The notes under the pieces: generated by a model | What the model saw: only the letters and a program-made list of their open reading frames with translations | Told to the model about the DNA's origin: nothing | Database searches by the model: none | From: Deinococcus sp. KNUC1210 | GTDB lineage: Bacteria > Deinococcota > Deinococci > Deinococcales > Deinococcaceae | Direction of reading: 5' to 3' | DNA length: 64,000 nt | NCBI RefSeq assembly: GCF_022344005.1 | Contig: NZ_CP092190.1 | Location: forward strand, 1,240,001-1,304,000 | Made by a program: the position numbers and the translations under genes | Shown here: positions 1 to 8,569 of the stretch, one piece after another | Layout of the letters: each line of letters opens with the position of its first letter | Numbering within the stretch: position 1 is the stretch's first letter

Positions 1-533
1 GCGACACGCTGGGCGGCATTCTGGAGGTGCGCTTCCGGGGGCTGCCAGTCGGACTGGGCAGCCACGTCCACAGCGACCGCAAGCTCGACGGGCGCATTGC
101 CGGAGCGGTCATGAGCGTGCAGGCCATGAAGGGCGTCGAGATCGGCCACGCCTTCGAGCAGGCCCGCACGCCCGGCAGCCGGGTCCACGACGCGGTGTAT
201 TACCAGGGCGGCACCTACGCCCGTGAAAGCAACCGTGCGGGCGGCCTGGAAGCGGGCATGACCAACGGCGAGGAACTGATCGTGCGCGTCGCCATGAAGC
301 CGATTGCCACGCTGATGACGCCGCTGCCCACCGTGAATGTGGTGACGCACGAGGCCAGCGACGCTGCCCGCGAACGCTCCGACACCACAGCGGTTCCGGC
401 AGCGGGCATCGTGCTGCAGACCGTGGTGGGCTGGGTGCTGGCCGACGCCATGCTGGAGAAATTCGGCGGCGACACGCTGGGCGAGCTTCAGGAACGGGTG
501 AAGGCCGCCCAGCAGTACGCCCGAGACTACTGA
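1..533 (+). CDS. aroC: chorismate synthase, C-terminal part (5' end outside window)
   Basis: Chorismate synthase converts EPSP to chorismate, the last shikimate step, using reduced FMN. The reading frame is open from base 3 and its start lies upstream of the window; 176 residues are visible. Seen are the family signatures GLPVGLGSHVH and DRKLDG, followed by the GVEIG segment and the RVAMKP stretch typical of the C-terminal half. It leads a tight cluster with aroK, aroB and aroQ on the same strand, which supports the call. No internal stop is seen. Confidence 0.95.
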   Translation, partial: DTLGGILEVRFRGLPVGLGSHVHSDRKLDGRIAGAVMSVQAMKGVEIGHAFEQARTPGSRVHDAVYYQGGTYARESNRAGGLEAGMTNGEELIVRVAMKPIATLMTPLPTVNVVTHEASDAARERSDTTAVPAAGIVLQTVVGWVLADAMLEKFGGDTLGELQERVKAAQQYARDY

Positions 534-659
534 GCCGATGACGCCCCCGCCCGAGCTGGAACCCGCTCTTTCGACCTTCGAGCTGGAAGACGGACTGGCC
601 GAAGAGTTGGCAGAATCTCAACTGTTCCCCGATCCGGAGCCTGGGTTGTTGTCTTCGTC

Positions 660-665
660 TAGACT
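660..665 (+). promoter_or_regulatory. candidate -10 element for leaderless aroK
   Basis: TAGACT lies 7 bases before the ATG at 673. This spacing matches the leaderless promoters seen repeatedly in this window. No good -35 hexamer is visible at the usual distance, so the site is suggestive only. Confidence 0.4.
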
Positions 666-672
666 GCGGGCT

Positions 673-1275
673 ATGACTGGCCCCGGCCTCGACAGTTCTG
701 GCCATCCGGCTTCCAGCAACATGGGAGCGGGGCTGATTGACCGCCCGGTCAGCTGGGTGGCGCTGGCCGGTTTCATGGGCACCGGCAAAAGCCGAATCGG
801 CTGGGAGCTGAGCCGCGCACTGGCGCTGCATTTCGTGGATACCGACAAGCTGATCACCCGGGTGGTCGGCAAGAGCATTCCCGAGGTCTTCGCGCACGAA
901 GGCGAGAGCTATTTCCGCGCCTGCGAGGGCGAGGTGGTGCGGCGCGTGACCCGGCTCGACTATGCGGTCGTGAGTCTGGGGGGCGGCACCTTCATTCAGG
1001 AGGAAAACCGCCGCGTGCTGCTGGAGCGCGGCCCGGTGGTGGTGCTGTGGGCCACACCCGAGACCATTCTGGCCCGCACGCGCAACTCGGATCGCCCGCT
1101 GCTGCACACCCCCGACCCTCTGGCCCGCATCGAAGCCCTGATGAACGAGCGCGAGGGAGCATATCGCCAGGGCACCATTCACGTGAACAGCGACGGACGA
1201 CCCTCGGAAGAGGTCGTGGACGAGATCATCGAGCGCCTGTGGAATTACTACGAATTCGGGGGAACGTGCCGCTGA
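673..1275 (+). CDS. aroK: shikimate kinase
   Basis: Phosphorylates shikimate to shikimate 3-phosphate with ATP in the cytoplasm. A P-loop GFMGTGKS lies near residue 35 of this 200-residue form, followed by the shikimate-binding DTD motif and the GGG loop (SLGGGTF), with an RPLL motif in the lid region. I chose the ATG at 673 because a TAGACT -10 element precedes it by 7 bases and the protein then has a near-normal kinase length. The same frame is open to an ATG at 538, just after the aroC stop, which would add 45 low-complexity residues. Its 3' end overlaps the aroB start by 10 bases. Confidence 0.92.
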   Translation: MTGPGLDSSGHPASSNMGAGLIDRPVSWVALAGFMGTGKSRIGWELSRALALHFVDTDKLITRVVGKSIPEVFAHEGESYFRACEGEVVRRVTRLDYAVVSLGGGTFIQEENRRVLLERGPVVVLWATPETILARTRNSDRPLLHTPDPLARIEALMNEREGAYRQGTIHVNSDGRPSEEVVDEIIERLWNYYEFGGTCR

Positions 1276-2321
1276 TTGAAGTCGGCGGGGCCACCCCGTA
1301 CACGGTGACGGTGGAACACGGCGCACTGAAACGGGCGCAGGTGCCGCAGCGACGGGCCGCGCTGATCGTGGATGCGGGGCTGCCTGCCGACGTGGTGCAG
1401 CAGGCGCAGGCCGCCTTCCAGCCCGAGCTGACCCTGGACGTGCCGAGCGGCGATGCCTGCAAGACCGCCGAAGTCTGGAGCCATACGCTCTCACGGCTGG
1501 CGGCAGCCAATCTGCCCCGTGACGGCGCGGTGATCGGGCTGGGCGGCGGTGCGACTACCGATCTGGCGGGCTTCGTAGCAGCGTCATACCTGCGCGGCGT
1601 GGCGTATTACAGCGCTCCGACGACGCTGCTGGGCATGGTCGATGCAGCGGTGGGCGGCAAAACAGGCATCAATCTGCCGGAAGGCAAGAATCTGGTGGGT
1701 GCGTTCTGGCCGCCGCGTGCTGTGTGGTGCGATCCGGAGGTGCTGAACAGCCTGCCGCCCGCCATCTTCCGCGAGGGCGCTGCCGAAGCGTACAAACACG
1801 GCCTGATTTCCGATCCGACGCTGCTGGCACGGGTCCTCTCGCCCGACTTCCGCCCCGATCACCCCGACTTCGAAACGACCCTCGCAGACGCTATCGCGGT
1901 CAAGGCAGGCGTGGTGACACGCGACCTGACCGAGCAGGGCGAGCGGGCTTACCTGAACTTCGGGCACACGCTGGCACACGCCATCGAGGCGGTGACGCAC
2001 CACGGCAGTTCGCACGGCGACGCGGTGGGCTACGGCATGCACTACGCCGCGCTGCTGTCACGCGAGTTGGGCGGCAGCGACCTGAGCGGCTATACCCGCC
2101 GCTTTCTGGCATGGCAGCAGCCAAAAGCCCTGCCCGACCTGAGTTTCGACGAACTGAACAGGTACATGGCCCGCGACAAAAAGGCCGACAGCGCGGGCGT
2201 GCGCTTCGTGCTGCTGCACGATCTGGCACAGCCATACCTGACCCGCGTACCAGACGAGGTGCTGCGCCGGGTCTTTGCTGTCTGGCAGACCGAGGTTTCT
2301 CCGGAACGTCTGACGGTCTGA
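1266..2321 (+). CDS. aroB: 3-dehydroquinate synthase
   Basis: Converts DAHP to 3-dehydroquinate with NAD and a metal ion, the second shikimate step. The 351-residue product shows the NAD-binding GGGATTD motif, the [25 protein letters not shown] core and the metal-ligand motifs around EAYKHG and [20 protein letters not shown]. Translation most likely starts at the GTG at 1266, inside the end of aroK, which gives an overlap typical of translational coupling. A longer open frame upstream in this phase is only the aroK shadow. Confidence 0.95.
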   Translation: MPLIEVGGATPYTVTVEHGALKRAQVPQRRAALIVDAGLPADVVQQAQAAFQPELTLDVPSGDACKTAEVWSHTLSRLAAANLPRDGAVIGLGGGATTDLAGFVAASYLRGVAYYSAPTTLLGMVDAAVGGKTGINLPEGKNLVGAFWPPRAVWCDPEVLNSLPPAIFREGAAEAYKHGLISDPTLLARVLSPDFRPDHPDFETTLADAIAVKAGVVTRDLTEQGERAYLNFGHTLAHAIEAVTHHGSSHGDAVGYGMHYAALLSRELGGSDLSGYTRRFLAWQQPKALPDLSFDELNRYMARDKKADSAGVRFVLLHDLAQPYLTRVPDEVLRRVFAVWQTEVSPERLTV

Positions 2322-2357
2322 GCCGTCCTCCTCTTCCTCCTGCTTCGAGGTCACTCC

Positions 2358-2789
2358 ATGTTCCTGATCCTGAACGGCCCTAACCTGAACCTGCTGGGCA
2401 AGCGCGAACCCCATGTATACGGCAGCGGCACGCTCGAAGACCTGGAGCGCCAGTGCGAGGAGTGGGGCACCGAACTGGGTGTGGCCGTGACCTGTCACCA
2501 GAGCAACTTCGAGGGCCAACTGCTGGAGTGGGTGCAGCAGGCCTTTGATCAGGGTTTTACCGGCATCGTCATGAATCCCGGTGCACTGACGCACTACAGC
2601 TACGCCCTGCGCGACGCCGTGGCGGGACAGACGTTGCCGGTGGTCGAGGTGCATATTTCCAACGTGGACGCCCGCGAGGAATTCCGGCACAAATCGGTCA
2701 CGGCGGCGGTGTGCCGGGGCAAGATTTCCGGGCTGGGCTGGGCCGGATACCGGTTCGCGATGGAGTACCTGAACGAACTGGGCGGCTGA
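2358..2789 (+). CDS. aroQ: 3-dehydroquinate dehydratase, type II
   Basis: Dehydrates 3-dehydroquinate to 3-dehydroshikimate. The 143-residue length and the N-terminal NGPNLNLLGKREP motif with the catalytic Tyr (PHVYG) are classic for the type II dodecameric enzyme. The GIVMNPGALTHYS motif and the VEVHISN motif with the catalytic His follow. It lies 36 bases after aroB and is the last shikimate gene of the cluster; shikimate dehydrogenase is encoded elsewhere (51591-52394). Confidence 0.96.
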   Translation: MFLILNGPNLNLLGKREPHVYGSGTLEDLERQCEEWGTELGVAVTCHQSNFEGQLLEWVQQAFDQGFTGIVMNPGALTHYSYALRDAVAGQTLPVVEVHISNVDAREEFRHKSVTAAVCRGKISGLGWAGYRFAMEYLNELGG

Positions 2790-2791
2790 AA

Positions 2792-3283
2792 ATGACGCTC
2801 ACTCTGCGCCCGTTGATCCCCAGCGACTTCGGGCAGGCTCGCCCGATGCTGCTCGACATGGGATTCGTGGAGAGCGAGACGGCACTGGAAACGCGCTTTC
2901 CCGAATTCTGCACCCGGCCTGATTGGGCGCTCCTGGGTGCTTTCGAGGCTGAACAGCTGCTTGGATATGCGGCGCTTCAGGAGTACGGAACGCATCTGAG
3001 GTCAGGCAACAGCCACCGCACCGCCAAACTGCACGACCTCTACACCGCTCCCCAGGCCCGGCGGCGCGGCGTGGGCCGGGCGCTGATGCGGAGCGCAGAA
3101 GCCTGGGCCAGAGCGCGGGGCCTGCGTTATCTGTTCTGGTACGCCAATCTGCGCGAGGCCACACCCGCGTATATGGGTATGGGCTACACGGCAGGCGAGG
3201 AGGTGCAGGAAGGCTACCGCTTCTTCGAGATCGATTTCGGTGAAGCCAGTACACGGATTCCAGCACCCGAACGCCACGCCTGA
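2792..3283 (+). CDS. GNAT family N-acetyltransferase
   Basis: A 163-residue single-domain GNAT protein. The acetyl-CoA loop appears as APQARRRGVGRALM, followed by a helix and the beta-strand LRYLFWYAN, then an AYMGMGY segment matching the C-terminal motif. The ATG at 2792 lies 2 bases after the aroQ stop, so it is probably cotranscribed with the aro genes, although no shikimate role is implied. The substrate cannot be told from sequence. Confidence 0.8.
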   Translation: MTLTLRPLIPSDFGQARPMLLDMGFVESETALETRFPEFCTRPDWALLGAFEAEQLLGYAALQEYGTHLRSGNSHRTAKLHDLYTAPQARRRGVGRALMRSAEAWARARGLRYLFWYANLREATPAYMGMGYTAGEEVQEGYRFFEIDFGEASTRIPAPERHA

Positions 3284-3286
3284 AGG

Positions 3287-3841
3287 TCAGACCCGCTGTC
3301 CCGCACTGTGCCCCCGCCCGACGCCTCCCGCGATCAGGTGCGCGGCCCGCAGTGGTTCGGGAATTCGGCCCTGGATGGTCAGGGCGGCCAGCGATTCGGC
3401 GGCCTGCTCCAGCGTCAGTCCGGCCCGCTGCACGTACACGCCGCCGCAATCTTCCATCGGCCCGGCAGCCTCGATCAGCCGCCATTTCCGCACCCCGCCG
3501 CTTACCCGGTTTTTCAGCGCCGCCTCGATGCGCGTCAGGTCAGGAGCCCTGCGGGCCACCACCAGCACCGGCAACCCAGTCTGACGCGACAGCCGGTGAA
3601 TATCCACGACATTGAAGCCTGCCAGCGCAATGCCCTGAAGCAGAATCAGTTGCAGGTGCTCGCCCACCAGCCCGGTCAGGCGGGTGAGTTCGTCGGTGCT
3701 GTTGCGCCCGTCGCGGCGAACTCGCCCGCTGATGACGGCGTGCAGCGCGTGGCGGGCATAGACCGTACCGATCACGCGCACATCGCCGCGTGAGGAAGGC
3801 TCGAACGGTGAGTCGTCAAAGCCGATGGCATGCACGAACAT
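3287..3841 (-). CDS. DUF99 family protein (endonuclease dU-like)
   Basis: A 184-residue protein with the DUF99 pattern: N-terminal GFDDSPF, then VIGTVYARHALHAVISGRV, the conserved DGRNSTDEL segment, QLILLQGIALAGFNVVDI and LPVLVVARRAPDL. The family is known mainly from archaea, and some members have been described as endonuclease dU cleaving deoxyuridine-containing DNA; that activity is family knowledge, not visible here. The gene runs toward the GNAT gene with 3 bases between stops. A TAAAGT hexamer lies 5 bases before the start (3847-3852, minus strand). Confidence 0.75.
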   Translation of the reverse strand: MFVHAIGFDDSPFEPSSRGDVRVIGTVYARHALHAVISGRVRRDGRNSTDELTRLTGLVGEHLQLILLQGIALAGFNVVDIHRLSRQTGLPVLVVARRAPDLTRIEAALKNRVSGGVRKWRLIEAAGPMEDCGGVYVQRAGLTLEQAAESLAALTIQGRIPEPLRAAHLIAGGVGRGHSAGQRV

Positions 3842-3854
3842 GGCTCACTTTATC

Positions 3855-3884
3855 TTGCCCCGCAGTGCGGGTAGCTGCTATACT
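3855..3884 (+). promoter_or_regulatory. sigma-70-type promoter of rplM-rpsI
   Basis: TTGCCC (3855-3860) and TATACT (3879-3884) are separated by 18 bases. The -10 is a near-perfect match. Transcription would start near 3891, leaving a leader of roughly 125 bases before rplM, which contrasts with the leaderless genes around it. Confidence 0.6.
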
Positions 3885-3893
3885 CGGGTTTAG

Positions 3894-3921
3894 TGCCGCT
3901 TAGTCTGGTAGGACTGCGGCA
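3894..3921 (+). ncRNA. leader hairpin upstream of rplM (possible r-protein leader)
   Basis: TGCCGC (3894-3899) pairs with GCGGCA (3916-3921), and AGTC (3902-3905) with GACT (3912-3915), giving a 10-bp stem with a 2-base bulge near the predicted transcript start. L13 operons carry autoregulatory leaders in other phyla. Whether this hairpin is such a leader is inference. Confidence 0.3.
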
Positions 3922-4014
3922 GCCGGGTGGTTTCCGGGGCACGCGCCAGACCTTCCCCCAAGTCCTGAGCAGCGAGCAACAGACCAAATCCCCCACAAGC
4001 ATTGGAGTATCACG

Positions 4015-4445
4015 GTGAAAACCTACACCCCTGTTATTGACCCCCAGGCCCAGACCTGGGTCGTGGTAGACGCAGCGAACGTTCCGCTGGGCCGCCTTGC
4101 CACCGTTGTCGCCACCCACATTCGCGGCAAGCACCGCGCCGACTACACGCCCAACATCCTGATGGGCGACTTCGTGATCGTGCTGAACGCCGAGAAGGTC
4201 GCCCTGACCGGCAAGAAGCTCGATCAGAAGGTGTACACCCGCTACACCGGCTACCAGGGTGGCCTGAAGAAGGAAACCGCCCGCACCGCGCTGGCGAAGC
4301 ACCCTGAGCGCGTCATCGAGCACGCGGTCTACGGCATGCTGCCCAAGGGTCGCCTGGGCCGCGCCATGCACACCCGCCTGAAGGTCTACCCCGGTAGCCA
4401 GCACCCCCACACCGCTCAGGCCCCCAAGGCCCTGGAGATCAAATA

Positions 4446-4446
<1 letters not shown>
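4015..4446 (+). CDS. rplM: 50S ribosomal protein L13
   Basis: Large-subunit ribosomal protein of 143 residues, the usual length. Recognisable segments are [16 protein letters not shown], the [12 protein letters not shown] stretch and the [20 protein letters not shown] signature, ending in PKALEIK. A GTG start at 4015 is supported by GGAG at 4004-4007, 7 bases upstream. The stop codon overlaps the rpsI start (TAATG). Confidence 0.98.
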
Positions 4447-4838
<392 letters not shown>

Positions 4839-4856
4839 ACCGAATCTGTTTTCGAG

Positions 4857-4881
4857 ACGCCTCCTGTATGGGGGCGTTTTT
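4857..4881 (+). terminator. intrinsic terminator after rpsI
   Basis: ACGCCTCC and GGGGGCGT form a stem with one wobble pair and a 9-base turn region, followed directly by a TTTTT run. Confidence 0.75.
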
Positions 4882-4934
4882 CGTTTGTAGGGCTTGCGGC
4901 GGGAATGATCGGCGGCGCACTCTACACTTCCCCC

Positions 4935-5654
4935 ATGACGCACCGCCCCTTCCCCGCCCCGACTTCGCCGTGGGTACTCCAGATGCGCTGGCTGGACCTG
5001 TGTTTCCTGCACTGGCCCGTAGACCCGGAGGCCGTTGCCCGGCATCTGCCCACCGGAATGCAGCTCGACACCTGGGAAGGGCGGGCATATCTGGGTGTGG
5101 TGCCGTTCCGTATGGAAGGCATCCGGCCCCGCGCCACCTTCGACGTGCCGGGCGTCTCGGCCTTTCCGGAAATTAATCTGCGAACGTATGTGACGGTGGG
5201 CGGCGTGCCGGGCGTGTGGTTCTTCAGCCTGGACGCGGCGCAGCGGCTGGCGGTGCGGGCGGCGCGGCTGGCGTTTCATCTCCCCTACTTCGACGCCCGG
5301 ATGTGGACGGCGCGGCAGGGCGAGCTGATCCGCTATGCCAGTCTGAGAACCCACAGGGGCGCGGCCCCGGCCAGTTTCGCGGGGGCTTACCAGCCCAGTG
5401 GCTCGGTCTTTCACGCGCAGCCCGGTTCGCTGGAAGACTGGCTGACCGCCCGCTATGCGCTGTACAGCGCCGACCGGCACGGCACCGTCTTCCGGGGGCA
5501 TATCGACCATGCACCCTGGCCGCTGCAACGGGCGCGGGCTGAGGTTACCATCAACACCATGTCCGAACAGGTCGGTGTGCCGCTGGTGGGCGAGCCGCAT
5601 CTGCTGTACGCCAATCGGTTGGATGTGCGGGCATGGCTGATCGAGCGGGTGTAA
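4935..5654 (+). CDS. DUF2071 (YqjF-like) family protein
   Basis: A 239-residue protein of the DUF2071 family, whose members resemble acetoacetate decarboxylase in fold; no enzymatic role is established. Diagnostic segments are MRWLDLCFLHWPVDPEAVARHLP near the N terminus, YLGVVPFRM, the FPEINLRTYV motif and GVWFFSLDA. The ATG at 4935 was preferred over an upstream in-frame ATG at 4905 because TACACT (4923-4928) lies 6 bases before it, the leaderless arrangement seen in neighbours. Confidence 0.82.
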   Translation: MTHRPFPAPTSPWVLQMRWLDLCFLHWPVDPEAVARHLPTGMQLDTWEGRAYLGVVPFRMEGIRPRATFDVPGVSAFPEINLRTYVTVGGVPGVWFFSLDAAQRLAVRAARLAFHLPYFDARMWTARQGELIRYASLRTHRGAAPASFAGAYQPSGSVFHAQPGSLEDWLTARYALYSADRHGTVFRGHIDHAPWPLQRARAEVTINTMSEQVGVPLVGEPHLLYANRLDVRAWLIERV

Positions 5655-5667
5655 CCGGACAGTCAAA

Positions 5668-5695
5668 GTGCCGCCCCCGAATTGGAGGGCGGCAC
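5668..5695. terminator. hairpin between convergent genes
   Basis: GTGCCGCCC (5668-5676) and GGGCGGCAC (5687-5695) form a perfect 9-bp stem with a 10-base loop between the convergent DUF2071 and EamA genes. It lacks a long T run, so termination strength is uncertain. Confidence 0.55.
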
Positions 5696-5747
5696 CTGGG
5701 CAATGAAGCTTATTTCAGGCCAGAGACGAGCGAACCTGCCCGCCCCG

Positions 5748-6689
5748 CTACCGCTCTTCTTCTTCGGTATGCACCTGCGGCACCTCGGCTCGCCCCGCCC
5801 CGAACTGGCTGAGAATGGTGGCTCCCACGACCATCGCCCCTCCCAGAAAGCCGCGCAGATACACCCGCTCGCCCAGCAGAAAATAGCTGAACACGCTGGC
5901 GGTCACAGGTTCCAGGGCATATAGCACGCTGGCTTCGGCAGCACTCACCCAGCGTTGCCCTAGCGTTTGCAGCAGCGTGGTGACGGCGGTGGCAGCGGCC
6001 CCCAGATACAGCAGCGCTCCCCAGCTTCCGGTGGGAGGCAGCAGCGGGGCGTGGGCCAGCAGCACCCAGGCCAGGGCCAGCAGCGTGACCCACCCGAGCT
6101 GCGCCAGCGTATAGGGCAGCGCAGCATGGGCGCGGGAAGTATGTTCGAGCATCAGGATGAAGCCCGCATAGGTGAGAGCGCACGCCAGCGCCCACAGGTC
6201 GCCCAGCACCAGCGTTCCGCCCTCCCAGCTCAGCAGCGCCAGACCGCCGACCGCTAGGGCCACCGCTGCCCACAGCAGGCCGCCCAGCCGACGCCTCGAC
6301 ACCAGTGCCTGCCACAGCGGCACCAGCACCACGCTCAGCGCCGTGATAAAGGCGGCGCGGTTGGCACTGGTGGTGCTCAGGGCGATGGTCTGGGTGCCGT
6401 AGCCTGCCATCAGCCAGACGCCCAGCAGCAGACCGTCGAGCCACAGCTTGCGGGGTTTGCCTTCCTCCACCCGCGTTCCGCTGTCCTGCCGCTTCCACAG
6501 CAGCAGCGGCAGGATGCAGACGGTGCCGATGGCGAACCTCCAGAAGATCAGGGTGGCGGGTTGCAGGGTGTCGGTGGCCGTCTTGACCACCGCGAAGGTG
6601 CTGCCCCAGATGCAGGTGACGACGAGCAGCAGAGCCAGCCCCAGAGCGTGATTGGCATGGCGTGGGCGGGCAGACGAAACGGCAGACAT
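5748..6689 (-). CDS. EamA-type drug/metabolite transporter
   Basis: A 313-residue inner-membrane protein with about ten hydrophobic segments in two halves, the layout of the DMT/EamA superfamily. The N-terminal half shows the typical [11 protein letters not shown] with WRFAIG, and the C-terminal half ends in the [22 protein letters not shown] motif characteristic of the second EamA repeat. The ATG at 6689 is chosen because a TATCAT -10 (6696-6701, minus strand) sits 6 bases upstream; longer forms would add hydrophilic, non-coding-looking sequence. Substrate unknown. Confidence 0.87.
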   Translation of the reverse strand: MSAVSSARPRHANHALGLALLLVVTCIWGSTFAVVKTATDTLQPATLIFWRFAIGTVCILPLLLWKRQDSGTRVEEGKPRKLWLDGLLLGVWLMAGYGTQTIALSTTSANRAAFITALSVVLVPLWQALVSRRRLGGLLWAAVALAVGGLALLSWEGGTLVLGDLWALACALTYAGFILMLEHTSRAHAALPYTLAQLGWVTLLALAWVLLAHAPLLPPTGSWGALLYLGAAATAVTTLLQTLGQRWVSAAEASVLYALEPVTASVFSYFLLGERVYLRGFLGGAMVVGATILSQFGAGRAEVPQVHTEEEER

Positions 6690-6730
6690 GACCGGATGAT
6701 AGCGGCAGACAGCGGCGCTGAAGAGTGCGC

Positions 6731-7489
6731 TCAGGACTCGAACAGCACGGTGATGCCGCGTTCCTCGACTGAGTGCCTGCCCGCCTGCACCGCTGTTCTG
6801 GCGACCCCCTCCAGCGCCCGCTGCGGCTTTTCCCAGATGGCCCGCGCCAGCGCGGAGGCCCGGCGGACCAGCAGTGTTTCGCCCGGCTGTGCCAGCGCCA
6901 CGGCACCCAGCAGCGCCTGCGCCGTGGAGGGCAGCGGCGCGGCAGGATCGAGGGGCAGTTCCAGCGTCACTTTCTCGCCCTGTCGTCGCAGCGTGATGGT
7001 GGCCGATGCCCGCCATGGAGCCTGGACGATCAGCGCTTCGGCATGCACCGGAGCCGGTTCTCTGCCGGTCTGGTCACGCCTCGCCTCGTTGGCAAGGTCG
7101 TGGGCGGCCCGCATATGGCGGCGCTCGCGGCTGGCACGGTGCAGCCGTAACTCGGTGCCGCGCTCGGCGGCTTCCCGGCGGATCAGGGCGGCCAGTTCGT
7201 CCTGAGACACGCTCAGGCTGCCGCGCCGGATGCTGTTCAGGGTACTCGTGTTGTCGGAATAGACCGTCAGCGCCTCGCCTTCCGGTGCGTGCCGCAGCGC
7301 TTCCAGCACCGCCCGCAGTTCGGTGGCGTTGTTGTCTTCAGCCCCATTGACCCCGGCAGCCGCCCCTACCGCACGTCCCTGAATGCGGCGCGGCGGCTGA
7401 CCCGGCAGCAGCAGCACGATGCCCCAGCCGCCGACCCCTGCATACTCGCCACTGTCGCTATAACTGCCGTCCACGAAGGCGTGGTTCAC
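6731..7489 (-). CDS. RNase H-like protein with C-terminal extension
   Basis: The first about 140 residues form an RNase H domain: D7 in FVDGS, E57 in [14 protein letters not shown]79 in VYSDN and D131 in AAHDLANEA make the expected DEDD set for RNA cleavage in RNA-DNA hybrids. At 252 residues it is about 100 longer than bacterial RNase HI. The C-terminal part resembles a second RNase H half without the acidic residues (TAQALLGAV in place of [14 protein letters not shown] in place of LTVYSDN); this is my own reading. Activity is inferred from the first domain only. Confidence 0.8.
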   Translation of the reverse strand: MNHAFVDGSYSDSGEYAGVGGWGIVLLLPGQPPRRIQGRAVGAAAGVNGAEDNNATELRAVLEALRHAPEGEALTVYSDNTSTLNSIRRGSLSVSQDELAALIRREAAERGTELRLHRASRERRHMRAAHDLANEARRDQTGREPAPVHAEALIVQAPWRASATITLRRQGEKVTLELPLDPAAPLPSTAQALLGAVALAQPGETLLVRRASALARAIWEKPQRALEGVARTAVQAGRHSVEERGITVLFES

Positions 7490-7547
7490 AGGGGTCAGGA
7501 TAGAACAGCGAAGCGCAGAAGGCTGTAAGCCGGATGGCCTGCCCCCT

Positions 7548-7766
7548 TCAGAGCAGAAACACGTCGAGTGTCAGATCGAGCCTGTGAGACAGCGCCCGCT
7601 GCGCCAGCACGTGCAGGCTGCGCGGATCGTACTCGCCGCGCTCCAGAGCCGCGAGCAGGGCCTCGCTCACGCCCATGTCGAGGGCCAGTTCCGGCAGTCC
7701 GATGCCCAGCAGGCGGCGGCGTTCCCGCACGGCGCGGGCTAGTCGGTCGAAGGGGGAACGGGTCAT
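7548..7766 (-). CDS. small helix-turn-helix (XRE-like) protein
   Basis: A 72-residue protein consisting essentially of one XRE-type HTH: RLARAVRERRRLLGIGLPELALDMGVSEALLAALERGEYD, followed by a short LHVLAQRALSHRLDLTLDVFLL tail that resembles the end of Xre/Cro domains. The ATG at 7766 is preferred; an in-frame ATG at 7793 would add 9 residues. It lies between the RNase H gene and divergent pyrE. Target unknown. Confidence 0.6.
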   Translation of the reverse strand: MTRSPFDRLARAVRERRRLLGIGLPELALDMGVSEALLAALERGEYDPRSLHVLAQRALSHRLDLTLDVFLL

Positions 7767-7837
7767 GCACCATGATGCAGGTTCGCGGCCCACGGCACAG
7801 GAGCCAGAGCTACATCTGAGCGCGGCGGCCTGCCCTC

Positions 7838-7843
7838 TATACT
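7838..7843 (+). promoter_or_regulatory. leaderless -10 element of pyrE
   Basis: TATACT lies 6 bases before the pyrE ATG at 7850. No Shine-Dalgarno sequence fits in the gap, so the transcript is predicted to be leaderless. Confidence 0.65.
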
Positions 7844-7849
7844 TCTCTC

Positions 7850-8425
7850 ATGGATGTACTTTCGCTGTATCGCCAGGCGGGTGCCTTTCACGAGGGCCAT
7901 TTTCTGCTGGCCTCAGGCCGCCATTCCCCGATGTTCCTCCAGTCGACCACCCTGCTGCAACATCCCGCCCAGATGCAGCAGATCGGCGCGGCACTGGCCC
8001 AGAAGGTGCTGGACGCCGGATATACGCCCGATTTCGTGATCGGCCCGGCCATGGGCGGCGTGGTGCTGGCCTACGAGGTGGCCCGCAACCTGACGCACGC
8101 GCTCCCCGAGATCCGCGCCATCTTTGCCGAGAAAGACGGACAGGGCGGCATGAAGATCAGAGAGGCGTTTACCGTGCAGCCGGGACAGACGTTTATTGCC
8201 GTGGAAGACGTGCTGACCACCGGCGGAAGCGTGTTGAAAGCGGTGCGGGCCACCGAGCAGCATGGCGCGACCTGCCTCGCCGTCGCCATCATCATCGACC
8301 GGCGCAGAGACGCTGGCCCGCTGCAGGGCATTCCCCTGCTCAGTCTGGAGCAGCTGTACTTCGACACCTATGCCCCCGACGAAGTGCCGGAGTGGCTGGC
8401 AGCGCGGGAACTACAGGAAATCTGA
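7850..8425 (+). CDS. pyrE: orotate phosphoribosyltransferase
   Basis: Joins orotate to PRPP giving OMP in pyrimidine synthesis. The 191-residue protein has the PRTase PRPP-binding loop FIAVEDVLTTGGSVLKAV, the N-terminal GHFLLASGRHSPMFLQ motif of OPRTases and the GPAMGGVVLAYEVAR segment. It stands alone with its own leaderless promoter and is followed by a long hairpin (8506-8552) shared with convergent sucB. Confidence 0.96.
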   Translation: MDVLSLYRQAGAFHEGHFLLASGRHSPMFLQSTTLLQHPAQMQQIGAALAQKVLDAGYTPDFVIGPAMGGVVLAYEVARNLTHALPEIRAIFAEKDGQGGMKIREAFTVQPGQTFIAVEDVLTTGGSVLKAVRATEQHGATCLAVAIIIDRRRDAGPLQGIPLLSLEQLYFDTYAPDEVPEWLAARELQEI

Positions 8426-8505
8426 GAGGGGCGGGAAGGAAAAACGGCGGTTCGGATACCCTGCTGCCCGCCTGTTGTGGCAAAGGCTCTAGCAGGGATC
8501 AATAC

Positions 8506-8552
8506 GGGTGATGCGGGATGAGTGCCTTTCAGCTCCTCATCCCGCATCACCC
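8506..8552. terminator. 17-bp perfect hairpin between pyrE and sucB
   Basis: Arms 8506-8522 and 8536-8552 are exact reverse complements around a 13-base loop, between convergent stops. There is no T run. The arm holds GTGATGCGGGATG, close to a 13-mer (GTGATGCGTGATG) in the palindrome at 13858-13965, so it may be a repeat element acting as a bidirectional terminator. Confidence 0.6.
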
Positions 8553-8569
8553 CTACCGCATCACCTGTC

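Noticed and set aside
538..672. AroK starting at ATG 538
   Set aside because: It would add 45 residues of acidic low-complexity sequence, and a -10 element lies within that stretch just before ATG 673; the longer form remains possible.
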